A DNA stretch of 64,000 nucleotides, taken from positions 7,328,420 through 7,392,419 of the forward strand of contig JALMQS010000089.1 in NCBI GenBank assembly GCA_024734495.1, read 5' to 3'. The notes under the pieces were generated by a model. That model did not search any database. It was not told where the DNA came from and saw only the letters and a list, made by a program, of their open reading frames with translations. Positions 36,301 through 43,000 of this stretch are shown here, piece after piece (the first letter of the stretch is position 1; each line of letters opens with the position of its first letter). The position numbers and the translations under genes are program-made. This DNA comes from Forficula auricularia. Taxonomy: Eukaryota > Arthropoda > Insecta > Dermaptera > Forficulidae.

Positions 36301-36302
36301 TT
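14878..36302 (-). CDS. ANKLE1: ANKLE1: ankyrin repeat / GIY-YIG endonuclease (LEM-3 family), 6 supported exons
   Basis: Family members are structure-specific DNA nucleases with ankyrin repeats, usually a LEM domain, and a C-terminal GIY-YIG catalytic domain. The C. elegans homologue LEM-3 cuts DNA bridges at the end of mitosis. Exons on the - strand, in order: 36302-36144, 32620-32398 (donor more exactly after 32388), 29862-29028, 27466-27408, 20599-20379, 15306-14878. All five junctions between them are GT-AG and in phase, giving 644 codons before TAA at 14880-14878. Exons 1-2 of the set give ankyrin repeats (GISPFHL, DGLTPVHIASAWGKTRILHL). The third is a 278-residue low-complexity, Ser/Pro-rich linker. 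The last two give YSPELE, RRWREG, YLLLDPR, IFYVGKGKRSRPYAH and REAAMIEALG. I could not recognise a LEM domain between the linker and YSPELE. Introns are large and packed with repeats. Confidence 0.93.
15832..15860 (+). repeat. (TATG)n microsatellite
   Basis: Seven TATG units lie in the ANKLE1 last intron, with another short ATGG/GATG run at 16188-16206 beyond the palindromic element. The element may have inserted into this simple repeat. Confidence 0.7.
15955..16001 (-). ncRNA. Hammerhead ribozyme motif, - strand arm (ACTATAGTC class)
   Basis: On the - strand CUGAUGA (15994-15988) is followed by stem II GAGAGC/GCCCUC (imperfect), GAAA, then CUAUAGUC. ACUAUAGU is a perfect palindrome, so stem III would be stable mainly in a dimer. 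Stem I can pair UAA..GA with UC.UUA. All invariant core positions are kept. It lies in the sense strand of the ANKLE1 last intron. Confidence 0.7.
16080..16129 (+). ncRNA. Hammerhead ribozyme motif, + strand arm (ACTATAGTC class)
   Basis: CUGAUGA at 16087-16093 is followed by stem II GAGUGGC-AAA-GCCCUC, GAAA, the palindrome ACUAUAGU and cleavage triplet GUC. The stem I strands UAAUAGA and UCGUUA pair with a small internal loop. The core is complete. Confidence 0.72.
16683..17470 (+). repeat. Satellite array, period about 117 bp, with a terminal inverted copy
   Basis: About six units each carry GCTGAAGACATAGAGGAATC, CGATTGATTCTCATCTAGTA, CTTGAGGAATAACCATTCTA and TTTGACGTTTCGGTTTTTAT. At about 17390 the orientation flips: TTCTTCAGCAATGGTTAC, then CCGAAATGTCAAAAATCC. 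The unit contains the 3' half of a hammerhead (ACCGAAACGUC on the - strand), suggesting that the array grew from a PLE-type end. It lies in the ANKLE1 last intron. Confidence 0.8.
17480..18740. other. Anonymous AT-rich intron DNA
   Basis: No ORF, transposon terminus or structured motif was recognised. Phrases such as CGCAGAGAAACGAAATTCG near 18400 are unique in the window. Confidence 0.4.
18742..18842. repeat. Hairpin of about 40-bp arms
   Basis: CTTTCATGCAGTCTCAAACA... and its inverted copy ...TATTGGGACTGCATGAAAG flank a short loop around 18790, with a few mismatches. It lies directly left of the Harbinger-like MITE. Confidence 0.7.
18855..19831. mobile_element. Harbinger-like MITE with TTA target duplication
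   Basis: Left end AGGCGGGTTCACACGGAGTC and right end GACTCCGTGTGAACCCGCCT are inverted; the repeat continues through GGGCGAGAGCACTAC / GTAGTGCTCTCGCCC-like sequence. TTA flanks both ends. The interior has a (TA)-rich spacer and an unusual GC-rich block at 19210-19470 but no transposase. It lies in the ANKLE1 last intron. Confidence 0.75.
19576..20444. repeat. Tandem duplication (unit about 434 bp) including the end of an ANKLE1 exon
   Basis: Copy 1 (about 19576-20003) and copy 2 (about 20010-20444) align from CGTTATATAATTCT to GATCAAGTAAGAGAT with few changes and 7 bases of insertion. Each includes the right end of the Harbinger-like MITE. Copy 2 contains the true 3' part of the ANKLE1 GIY-YIG exon. 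Copy 1 carries an orphan 66-bp fragment of that exon (19938-20003) with an intact GTAAAT donor but no acceptor. Confidence 0.88.
20379..20599 (-). CDS. ANKLE1: ANKLE1 exon: YSPELE linker and GIY-YIG first half
   Basis: Acceptor TTTTTTCAG; donor GAA/GTAAAT. It encodes AYSPELELTLTKKNWHESLQ, then STPDPQRRWREGIAKTSFCY and LLLDPRRTRNFP, the block that begins the nuclease domain of ANKLE1. The first codon is split, taking one base from the 27466-27408 exon. The last codons lead into QTWETFLSSIFYVG of the final exon. Confidence 0.95.
21125..21400 (+). pseudogene. Non-LTR reverse-transcriptase C-terminal fragment
   Basis: The segment LNLKLRQRMVKCYVWPILLY, GVEAWTL, NRLEAFEKWICRRMLRISW is the thumb and post-RT part of an insect non-LTR element. 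It is truncated at both sides and runs into unrelated sequence after about residue 95. It is a relic, not a host gene. Confidence 0.75.
21420..21660 (-). pseudogene. Non-LTR reverse-transcriptase fragment, opposite strand
   Basis: The - strand encodes MNRLEAFEMWCYSRMLKKSW, then NQNVRHKLHKERELLQIIKK and RKLEYFGHV, again the tail of the same non-LTR family but a different copy. It lies head-to-head with the + strand fragment. Confidence 0.7.
22279..23007. mobile_element. TIR element with TTAA target site (piggyBac-like MITE?)
   Basis: Ends GGTAGTTGTTTCG and CGAAACAACTACC are inverted and flanked by TTAA on both sides (22275-22278, 23008-23011). The 729-bp interior has no transposase. A solo left end, TTAAGGTAGTTGTTTC, also occurs at about 9255. 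TTAA fits piggyBac, but the assignment rests on the target site only. Confidence 0.6.
23537..23610 (-). ncRNA. Degenerate hammerhead, ACTATAGTC class
   Basis: The - strand reads CUGAUAA, stem II GAAGGU/ACCUUC and GAAACUAUAGUC. The essential G8 is A here. Related copies at about 24193 (+), 41465-41520 (-), 41833 (+) and 58455-58510 (-) have one or two core changes each. Confidence 0.5.
23754..24046. mobile_element. hAT-like MITE (CAGTGGCGTACCTA ends)
   Basis: Ends CAGTGGCGTACCTAGG and TATTAGGTACGCCACTG are inverted. The possible 8-bp target duplication is imperfect (TTTTACCT / AATTACCC). The interior is non-coding. Confidence 0.65.
24930..25008 (-). other. tRNA-like segment (SINE or decayed tRNA)
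   Basis: On the - strand GGTCTAATGGCTAGAGC resembles an A box/D-arm and GGTTCGATTCTAG a B box/T-arm. They are spaced about as in a tRNA, but the acceptor stem does not pair well and no CCA-proximal stem is seen. It is therefore more likely a tRNA-derived repeat. Confidence 0.4.
25150..25262. repeat. Perfect-looking hairpin, about 50-bp arms
   Basis: AAAATTATTGGATAAAA and ACTTGGTAGGTTTCACATT are followed at once by their inverted copies. The neighbouring GGTGTTGGTACTTGGTGAAA resembles the end phrase found beside the PLE at 55140 and at 26410, 40335 and 41200. Confidence 0.7.
25526..25602 (+). other. GC-rich block with nested hairpins
   Basis: This block stands out in an AT-rich genome. GCGTGCC-GAA-GGCACGC (25574-25590) is a perfect stem closed by GAGCTT/AAGCTC (25564-25569, 25596-25601). 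GCCC-GCCA-GGGC lies just upstream. The base composition and structure suggest an RNA element or a captured foreign piece. I do not recognise it. Confidence 0.5.
26462..27220 (-). mobile_element. hAT element remnant with 8-bp target duplication CTCTAAAT
   Basis: Termini CAGTGGTTCCCAACCTTTT and GGTTGGGAACCACTG are classic hAT ends, flanked by CTCTAAAT at 26454-26461 and 27221-27228. An internally deleted transposase lies on the - strand. It is young enough for target duplications to be perfect. It is inserted in an ANKLE1 intron. Confidence 0.92.
26554..27111 (-). pseudogene. hAT transposase fragment (ZBED5/FAM200-like)
   Basis: 185 codons without a stop, but only a middle part of the transposase. 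FEDLTKLQIPDWILDPF and the YPQLWG region correspond to the segment shortly before the dimerisation domain of this hAT group. The catalytic and BED zinc-finger regions are missing, so it cannot encode a working enzyme. The last 40 residues are low-complexity read-through. Confidence 0.7.
27408..27466 (-). CDS. ANKLE1: ANKLE1 short exon
   Basis: A 59-bp exon between acceptor TTTTTTTAG and donor GTAATA. It takes TC from the linker exon to make Ser, encodes NKEESEPDMFESLLRPYTS, and leaves G for the next exon. It is supported because both phases match exactly and no other candidate links the neighbours. It carries no recognised domain. Confidence 0.7.
27880..28430. repeat. Foldback repeat with tRNA-like core
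   Basis: CTATTATGGATGATTTTTAT near 27910 pairs with AAAAATCATTCATAATAG near 28375. Between them 28310-28350 reads GACTGCTTTTTGTCACTTGG and GTTCAATTCCCAAAG, a B-box-like phrase. Members of the same family lie at 31600-31860 and 35400-35830. Confidence 0.5.
28445..28705. repeat. Foldback repeat
   Basis: AAGGGCTTATTGTAATAACA, TGACAAGCCAC and the inverse GTGGCTTATCATG, TTATTGGAATAAACCCTT form arms of about 45 bp. It is non-coding and lies in an ANKLE1 intron. Confidence 0.6.
29028..29862 (-). CDS. ANKLE1: ANKLE1 central linker exon
   Basis: 835 bp from acceptor TTTTTTCCAG to donor GTAAGT. It starts KLETYLNLPPLTPL and is rich in Ser, Asn, Pro and acidic residues, with a PPP(I/A)P stretch (LLPPPIEPEKIPFTP) and an SKLLDRSRESTG motif. 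Near its end EYKYTDEEKGIVLLEKHF resembles a short conserved box that precedes the LEM domain in ANKLE1 proteins. No catalytic function is assigned. Phases on both sides fit the neighbouring exons. Confidence 0.85.
30450..31210 (+). pseudogene. 5'-truncated non-LTR retrotransposon (RT C-terminus, 3' UTR, A-rich tail)
   Basis: A reading frame from 30530 to 31129 encodes GVSVASDLSWNEHISSLAKS, the [16 protein letters not shown] box and [20 protein letters not shown], which is the end of an insect non-LTR reverse transcriptase. The catalytic FADD region is absent. The 3' end reads GCATTCGATTGCATTAAAAA as in the copy at 12141. It is inserted in an ANKLE1 intron in the antisense direction. Confidence 0.85.
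31360..31410 (+). ncRNA. Degenerate hammerhead, AACGTT class
   Basis: A perfect stem II GGGAGAAAUUCUCCC is followed by GAAAUGUUUGG. The upstream core reads UUGAAAA in place of CUGANGA. Very similar relics occur at about 32815-32850 and 59090-59125 (both - strand). Confidence 0.45.
32388..32620 (-). CDS. ANKLE1: ANKLE1 ankyrin exon 2
   Basis: Acceptor TGTTTCAG; donor GTAAAT after 32388. It encodes SLDGLTPVHIASAWGKTRIL, HLLLTNGGNPWQQDD and a following helix pair FQYAFEEKQWKVMDLLQKF. The TPVHIAS-(x)-LLLTNGGNP pattern is a standard ankyrin repeat. It joins the previous exon as AA/G (Lys) and leaves G for the linker exon. Confidence 0.93.
32940..34205 (-). mobile_element. mariner transposon, 1266 bp, with TA target duplication
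   Basis: Inverted ends CTAGGCAGATCAAAAAGTCT and AGACTTTTTGATCTGCCTAG are flanked by TA (32938-32939, 34206-34207). Length and ends are those of a full-size mariner. The transposase on the - strand is broken (see the next entry). It is inserted in an ANKLE1 intron. Confidence 0.95.
33004..34027 (-). pseudogene. mariner transposase pseudogene
   Basis: Pieces in order are: N-terminal helix-turn-helix part (MKKSEFRVLIKHYYLRNKTI, then YYPESAQSMKMIQKWFSDF); second DNA-binding part (KLRELAETTKMSYGTVFNII); first catalytic Asp box (FITMDETWIHF); SKQWVSSGESAPKRPKT; and the third-Asp region (DLAPSDFYLFPNLKRWL) to the stop at 33004. At least three frameshifts split it near 33830, 33620 and 33300, so it is inactive. 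Confidence 0.9.
34530..34668. mobile_element. Palindromic hammerhead-family element, hammerhead lost
   Basis: It starts TTGAAGGAGACAATAAAAGA and ends with the inverse TCTTTTATTGTCTCCTTCAA. The loop is short and lacks the CTGATGA and GAAAC parts present at 15900-16196. Confidence 0.65.
34850..35830. other. Mixed repeats, no gene
   Basis: An inverted repeat (GGGGTGAACCGCG / CACGGTTCACCC, 34865-35010) is followed by AT-rich DNA. At 35490-35690 lies a C-rich block that begins with the perfect hairpin CCAGGGGGC-AC-GCCCCCTGG (35517-35536). A tRNA-like phrase, GCACTTGGGTTCAATTCTCG, follows at 35760. ORFs in the C-rich block are compositional artefacts. Confidence 0.5.
36144..36302 (-). CDS. ANKLE1: ANKLE1 ankyrin exon 1
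   Basis: Acceptor is a long T tract plus TTAG; donor GTAATG. It encodes NLKVVLSNDADPDIIIPERG, ISPFHLIAGSE, then ALEVVKIFLQRGANPNVK, the end of one ankyrin repeat and a complete second one. It starts with one base completing a split codon, so at least one upstream exon must exist. Confidence 0.93.
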
Positions 36303-36439
36303 CTAAAAAAAAAAGAAAAACAAAAAAAAGATAAAAATTATTGAAAAAAGACCAGACTTCTTCTTTTAAATAAATATGATGAAAGGTTAAGAGAAGAAGA
36401 AATTAAAACTTATTAATCAAGACAAGCTCTAGATTTTAT

Positions 36440-36690
36440 TTGCACGAAATTTTCTCTGGAGAGAGACGGACTGGTAGAACTTTTAATTGAAAGTAATGGA
36501 AGGCAGCCCAGGAGTAGTGAGGAAAGAAAAAATTAACACATATCAAATAAGGTGTAATTTATTGGATTCCTTCCTCCTTTCCCTTCAAACAGACGTTTCG
36601 GAGGATTCTTCCTCCTTCTTAAGGGTTTCAAGGGTTTCAATGAAGGAAACAAATAAAATGCTTCCTTCCTCTCTCCACAGCAATGTTTAA
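36440..36690. mobile_element. One arm of the AGGAGG hammerhead palindrome
   Basis: The sequence matches 50870-51110. On the - strand a perfect stem II (AGGAGG-AAGAAU-CCUCC) followed by GAAACGUC is kept, but the core reads CUUAAGA, with G5 changed. The second arm is absent and a non-LTR fragment starts right after it. Confidence 0.65.
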
Positions 36691-36714
36691 ATTAAGAAAA
36701 AGAAAAAAAAATTG

Positions 36715-37200
36715 TTCTCTTGTCTTGCTACGCTGGATGCGATTCAGGAGAGAGCAATTAAATAGGAGACCCGGCTCTAACCAACTCACTCGACTCCCTG
36801 GCTCACCGAAGAACCGTTTCTGCCCTTTCCCTGTATTACAGATACTATCACGGTGTCTGTTCAGTCGAGCTGAAGTCACTTATCCCCCCTAAAGCCCTCT
36901 TTACGAGAAACACGCGGTTTTCGAACGCTCAGCACCTCTTCGCTGTCAAATTGGATAAAAATCGAACAAGTGCTTTCGCCAGCTCTTTTATCCCTATGAC
37001 CTATGAAACTGGAACTCGCTCCCTGCCACCATCTTTCCCGCGACCTTCAGCTATTTAAGAGCCGTACCCACAGATACCTTCTACCCCCGCCCAGCCCATA
37101 AATTTCTTTCTTCTTCTTTTCACGATGGAGGGGCCAACCCAGGCCTTTAGGGGTTGCACCTTTTTGGTGTAACTCCTTCTCTCATCATTTTCATAAAAAA
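36715..37200 (+). pseudogene. 5'-truncated non-LTR retrotransposon fragment
   Basis: The translation in shifting frames gives [31 protein letters not shown] sequence and NSLPATIFP, plus the 3' UTR phrase CACGATGGAGGGGCCAA. It is closest to the copy at 52560-53250. Frameshifts make it non-functional. Confidence 0.75.
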
Positions 37201-37450
37201 AATATCAAAACCCTAAAGAAGCACTGATAAAGGAGATGCAATGAAGTGGTATCATCCTTTCTTGACCCTTTTAAGCCCTGAAGGAGTGAAGATCTTATCA
37301 AAGATGGGATTTTAAAACTGTTAAAATGACGTTCTAATAAATTTATTATTAGGCATTTGCACTTGTTATTATCCTTAAGCTGCCTTTCAATCGAGTTCTA
37401 CTGGCCCGACTCCAAAATCAACTAGTGTTTAAACCATACGACTTTCACTC

Positions 37451-37684
37451 TGGGGCAAGATTTAAGCACAGACTACGCAGACTGCAGCCTATGGGCCCAC
37501 ACCACAAAGGGTCTATTTTTTTTTTTAAATATCTTTAAAAGGTTTCAATAAAGAGTCATGGAGGTTTATTTTTAAGCTTTTAATTGGATAATTTCTGAAG
37601 GTTAATTAAATAAAAATATTTTCCCCGGTGGGGCCTGCGCCACAAGTTCAGCCTAGGGGCCCATAGATACTAAATCCGGCCCTT
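37451..37684. mobile_element. hAT-like MITE with TTTCACTC target duplication
   Basis: Ends TGGGGCAAGATTTA and TAAATCCGGCCCTT are partly inverted and flanked by TTTCACTC at 37443-37450 and 37685-37692. The interior includes GCAGCCTATGGGCCC and TTCAGCCTAGGGGCCCA, phrases shared in part with the element at 13469. Confidence 0.7.
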
Positions 37685-37777
37685 TTTCACTCATAATCTC
37701 CTTTCTTTGAAATCATTCTACCAATTTTCTTTTTTTAAATTATTCTCCTCACTGTTTCAATCAAGATAAAATAAATA

Positions 37778-38175
37778 TATATGTTGCAGTAAAATCCCGT
37801 TTTTTAGTAAGAACGGGTTCTTACTAGTTTTCACTGAATAACTTTGGGGCAACTAGAATTTACTGATGTTGGTTGAGTTTGGTTTAAATGTCTAGAATCT
37901 TCATTTTGGTTGTTTATATTCAAAATTTTTAAAACGAAAATGTCAAAAATTACACCCTCTACAACTTTGCTTCTAATTTTTGACATTTTCGTTTAAGATT
38001 TTTTGAAAATAAACATCCAAAATGTGACGGAAGGAAAATGAAGATTCTAGACCTTTGGACAAAGTCAACCAAGATCAGTAAATTTTAGTTGCCACAAAGG
38101 TATTCAGGAAACCCGATTTAACTAGTAAGAACCCGTTCTTAGTAAAAAACGGGTTTTTACTGCAACATATATACA
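37778..38175. repeat. Foldback element, arms about 180 bp
   Basis: ATATGTTGCAGTAAAA...AACGGGTTCTTACTAG and its inverse end at 38170. The loop near 37975 contains CTACAACTTTGCTTC. The repeat is bounded by TATAT on both sides. It is non-coding and lies between ANKLE1 exon 36302 and the candidate first exon. Confidence 0.8.
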
Positions 38176-38524
38176 TCCCAGAATTTGTGACACTTGTTAA
38201 CTGAATGATTTTTTTAAAAAATAGTAAGAATTGTATTTGAGAAAAAAATAAAATAAAATAAAAATCACCTCAACCTTCAAATAAAGGGGTAGGTCGATTT
38301 GGACCAAAATTAAATTTTTTATTCGTTCCCAGTGTGTGTGGGGGAGGGAGCATGTGCACCCTCTTGAACCCCCCCCTTCCGCCCTACAGACGAGCATGTT
38401 ATTGTTATGGTTAACTATAACTGAATGATATATTATTAGGTACTCTCGCAGGACGAATTCAGACAACATTTTTCCGATTTTATATTTTCCCTTAGCCGTG
38501 GAGAATAATCAATTTCACACATAC

Positions 38525-38602
38525 TTTTTTCTGTGGATTTGTGAATAACGATTCTAGTAACCACAATAACGGAAGCTCGTAGACGGCTTGTTCTGGTGCC
38601 AT
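38525..38602 (-). CDS. ANKLE1: Candidate ANKLE1 first coding exon
   Basis: The - strand ATG at 38602 opens MAPEQAVYELPLLWLLESLF and then TNPQKK before donor GTATGT. The text reads naturally into NLKVVLSNDADPD of the next exon as the first ankyrin helix pair (LWLLESLFTN...NLKVVLSNDADP). However, it ends in phase 0 while two leftover bases are needed, so the join is one base off. The donor is preceded by a run of six A, where a single-base assembly error could explain the mismatch. Confidence 0.4.
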
Positions 38603-39556
38603 TATGTTTGTATTTTAATTGCGAAGTAGATTAAGATTTGGATTAGGTGGGTCGGAAAACTTCAAGATGGAAAATACCGAAAATCCGAAATATATGGAAT
38701 ATTTATAGAAAAGAGCTGAAATTCTGCACACAAATTTATATTTATTACCTGCAACTTTGTGCCAAGTTTAAGCGTTGTGTCTGAAACTGTTCACAAAATC
38801 TGCCAAATCAACAAGATTTGCTGAGAGTGACACAAGTCTCGAAATTATTCAATTTCCCTCTAAATTTACATATCTAGTGTTTTGAAAATGATTTAATAAA
38901 AATTGAAAGCTCGGCTTGATCTGACGAATGAGTTTTAATTTCTTATTTAGTCAACAAAGAAATGAAAAAACTTCTTACTTAAGATTGTTGTCTTCGATGC
39001 AATCAAATAATGAATTAGCGAGATACAATTTCCCTTTTGAATTATCCATTCTGTTAGAACAATTCGAAATAAAAAATAGGATTATCCTTCAAAATTTCTA
39101 CATTGAAATGGAAATGAAAACAAATTTAAACTTGGCAGTGGGTGCATTTTAAAAAATTGGCAAACTTAACAACAACAAAAAATAATCTTATTATTTTTAT
39201 CGAACTTGGTTCCTTTTTGTAATTCATTTTAAATAATTGAACCGGGTATATTTGAATCATTTAGTCTACGATTTTCAATGAAAAAATAATAATGAAATAA
39301 TTTATTAAACTGCAAAAAATTCGTAGACTAAATCATAGAAATTATTCAAATATACCCGGTTCAATTATTTAAAATTAATTTCAAAAAATAATGTTGGTCA
39401 TGCTGCTACATCTAGCCTAACTTATCACCATTGGTTTCTTGGTTGATAACTTATCTGTTTAGTTTTCATTATAGAATTTAAAAAAATTTGAAATTAACCT
39501 TTTAAAATAGTCTTATTTTAAATAATTATATTTATGATAGATATATACAATATATA
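38603..39556. promoter_or_regulatory. Shared upstream region of ANKLE1 (-) and PRPF38A (+)
   Basis: If the candidate ANKLE1 start is right, 954 bp separate the two divergent start codons. The region holds a 50-bp-arm hairpin (39226-39377) and a small anonymous ORF (38928). No core promoter element could be assigned with confidence. Confidence 0.35.
39226..39377. repeat. Hairpin upstream of PRPF38A
   Basis: TTAAATAATTGAACCGGGTA...TCGTAGACTAAAT are inverted arms around a loop near 39305. It ends 180 bp before the PRPF38A ATG. It is probably a small foldback insertion. Confidence 0.75.
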
Positions 39557-40096
39557 ATGGCTAATCGTACAGTCAAAGATGCCAAATCAATTCGAGGAAC
39601 AAATCCACAATATTTGATTGAAAAAATCATAAGAACTCGAATATACGATTGTCAGTTTTGGAAAGAAGAATGTTTCGCTTTAAGTGCAGAATTATTAGTT
39701 GATAAAGCTATGGAAATTCGATATTTAGGCGGTGTCTATGGAGGTAATATAAAACCAACACCATTCATATGTTTGACATTAAAAATGTTACAAATCCAAC
39801 CAGAAAAAGACATTATTGTGGAGTTCATTAAAAACGAGGAGTTCAAATATGTTCGTGCCTTGGGCGCATATTATATGCGGCTCACAGGAACTTCCTTGGA
39901 CTGTTATAAATATTTAGAACCTCTTTATAATGACAGCAGAAAATTGAGAAGAAAAAATCGCCAGGGAGCTTTCGAATTAGTTCATTTGGATGAGTTTATT
40001 GATGAACTTCTCAGAGAGGATCGAGTTTGTGACATTATACTGCCCAGAATACAAAAAAGACATGTTCTTGAAGAGAACAACGAACTTGAAACAAAG
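39557..40096 (+). CDS. PRPF38A: PRPF38A exon 1 (PRP38 domain)
   Basis: Start codon at 39557, 180 codons, ending ENNELETK before donor GTATTT. It contains the whole helical PRP38 domain, so almost all family-defining residues are in this exon. Reading through the donor enters a foldback repeat and adds 40 unrelated residues before a stop. Confidence 0.97.
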
Positions 40097-43000
40097 GTAT
40101 TTATAAATATATGGATAATTGATGCAAAGGCAGCCCAAGGATATTGCAAAATAAAATTTCTAATAAAAAATTTATTGAAACGTCATTTTCATTTTCTTAA
40201 AAACTCGACGTTTCGAGGATGAAAATAAATTCTTTTATTAGAAATTTTATTTTTCATAATCCTTGGCTGCCTTTCCATCAATTCTCTTTTTATGTGAAAT
40301 CTACCTAATATTTTAAATTTTCTTTTATTTAAAATGTTTCACCAAGAACCCACACCATTCTCCCTTAACAAAATTCTTCTTTCAATTCTAACAGTCAGTC
40401 GCCAAAAAAATACTTCTAATATCTATGTATATAAAATTAAGGTTTTGTCTGTACATTGCTCCAAATCACGCCAAATTTTGGTTGCACACGTTTCAAGCCA
40501 AGTTATGAACGAAAACACCCTCAACAAAATTCCTGTCTGTCTGTTTCAGTGGTTTTCGCGAAAAGTTGCTCACGATTCACGTAAAAACGGCTGAAGGGAT
40601 TATTATGAAATTTCATATTTGCATTAGATGTCTTCTAACTTACATTTTTGCTATATAACGTTTTGATATTTTGACCCCAAAAGGGGGTTTGGGGGGCGCA
40701 CGAATGAAAATTATCAAATAACTCCTAAACTATTAACTCTACAGCAAATTTCATAATGAGCAAAGTTGTAGGGTATGTAATTTCTGACAACTTTTGTTTG
40801 AAAAATTCCCCCCCAAAAAAAGGGGGGGGGGGGGGAGGTGAAAAATATGTAAATTCTTGCCCTTGAAGCAAACTCAACCAAATTTTGTATACATAATCTG
40901 TGGGCCACTAGAGAGCTAGAAATACAAAAACTGTGGGTGCGGGGGTGGGTTATGGCACCGGGTGAGCGGGGTGGAATGGAGGTGGAGTGAGGGAGTAAGG
41001 CGGAGTAGGGGAGTCTAGGGGGCGTAGTTGGGGGGTCCAGGGAGCTAGGCGGGAGTGGAGGGCACGGGGAGTGTGCATAGTTGGTGGAGTGGGGGTTCAG
41101 ATGAGGGTCCAGTGGCGTAGTGGGGTGGTACGGGGGTGGGGGTCCGAGGTGGGTGGGGTGCAGGATGGAGTGAAAAAAATTTCTTTACTTTATTTAAAAT
41201 GTTTCACCAAGAACCCACACCATTCTCCCTTAACAAAATATTTGACATATGTACACTTATATGTCAGAAGGATTTCATCTCTACGGTCAAACAACTGCCC
41301 TGATTCAACTCTCGAAGGAATGACCCCTTCTGACATTAAATTAAATTGAAAATATTTTGTTTTGCAGAAGAGTAGTAGAGTTGTTGATTCATAAAGAGAA
41401 ATTATTGAGGTAGTCGTCTGCTAAACTTATACATATAACGTATTATATATAAATATGTATAATTTATTTGTTCGAGGCTATAGTTCGTAAGATTTGACCT
41501 CCATCATCAGTCTTTTTAATTAGAAATATTCTATCTGTTATTTCTCATGGGTTCATTGTAATCGATTAGATAAATTCCTATTGCTGATCACTTAACAAAT
41601 GAATGATGATTGAATGAACCATTTATTAAGTGAGCAGCTTACTATTACAACCAAAAGAATTTACCTACATCCAATCGGGTATTTGAAACAATGAGAAATA
41701 ATAAATAGAATATTTCTAATTGAAAAGTTTTTTTTCCAAAAAAAAATTGTTTAGATAGCAAGCCTGCTATGTAAACAGATTTTCAATATTCACGCGATAC
41801 AGACCCCATGAGAAATAATATTTATAATTAAAAAGATTGATGATGAAGGTTAAGTCTTCGAAATTATAGCCTCAAACAAATAAATTATCATTTTTTGTGA
41901 TTTTTCGGAGTAATTTCTCACTCTTAAAAATTTAATTTGTTTTATAAATCGACAAATAAATTATATATATAAGTAGGTACATATTTATATTTGATTTATA
42001 CAAATATGTGTGTTTATTTGTATCAAGCAGAGGAAGACCTCTTTGTTTCTCTTTATGACTTTAAGAATATTTCTAATTAAAAAAGATTGATTATGTAAAA
42101 CCTTCCAAAATATAGTCTCTAACAAATATATTATATCGTCGCCTGTAAACCTGGAAAATCCATTTTTTATCATATATGACATATTAATACCGCTTGAAAG
42201 AAAAAGAAATACAGCATCGTCCAAGTAAAACTGATACTTAAAATTACGATCGTAAGTTGTAGAAAAAAAATGTGAAAAATATTTTCTTTTCATAACAACA
42301 ATATTAAATTTTGTTTGTTTTTTATCTGCCCTGTAAAATTTCCTTGTTGTGAGTTGGCAGGTTTACACTCTAAGGCGACGATATTCATATTTGTTATATA
42401 AATATATGTCTATGTTTTGAAGGAGACAATAAAAGAGTGTGTCTTCTGCTGGAATTATAAATTTTATTTATAACGAGACTATAGATTCATACATTAATTC
42501 CTTTGAATCAATTGTAATAGACTGATGAAGAGGGCTTTGACAATTTATAATTCCAGCAGAAGACACACTCTTTTATTGTCTCCTTCAATATATAAAAATT
42601 CTGCTACCCTCGGCACAAAAACTTTCAATTTATGTGTATGTTTATTTGCATCAAGCGAGGACAACCTCTTTGTTTCTCCTTATGACTTTAAGAATATTTA
42701 TAAATAAAAAGATTGATTATGATTTCGAAAATATAGTCTCTAACAAATATATTATATAGTATGTATAATATACATATTTATTTACGTTATATTTAACTTA
42801 TATATATATATATATATATATGTTTAATTGCATAAAACAGAGGAAAGCCTCATTAATTACTCTTTATGAAATTAAACATAATTATCAAACAACTACTTTG
42901 ATATATCATAGCTTTTTAAATAATTTTTATAAAAAGAATAATATTTTAATTCTATTCTTTTATGATTTTTTTAAGGTATCTTGTTTGGAGGAGGACCCCG

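Noticed and set aside
38928..39152. 74-codon + strand ORF upstream of PRPF38A
   Set aside because: No recognisable domain, AT-rich composition, no supporting splice pattern; could be a chance frame.
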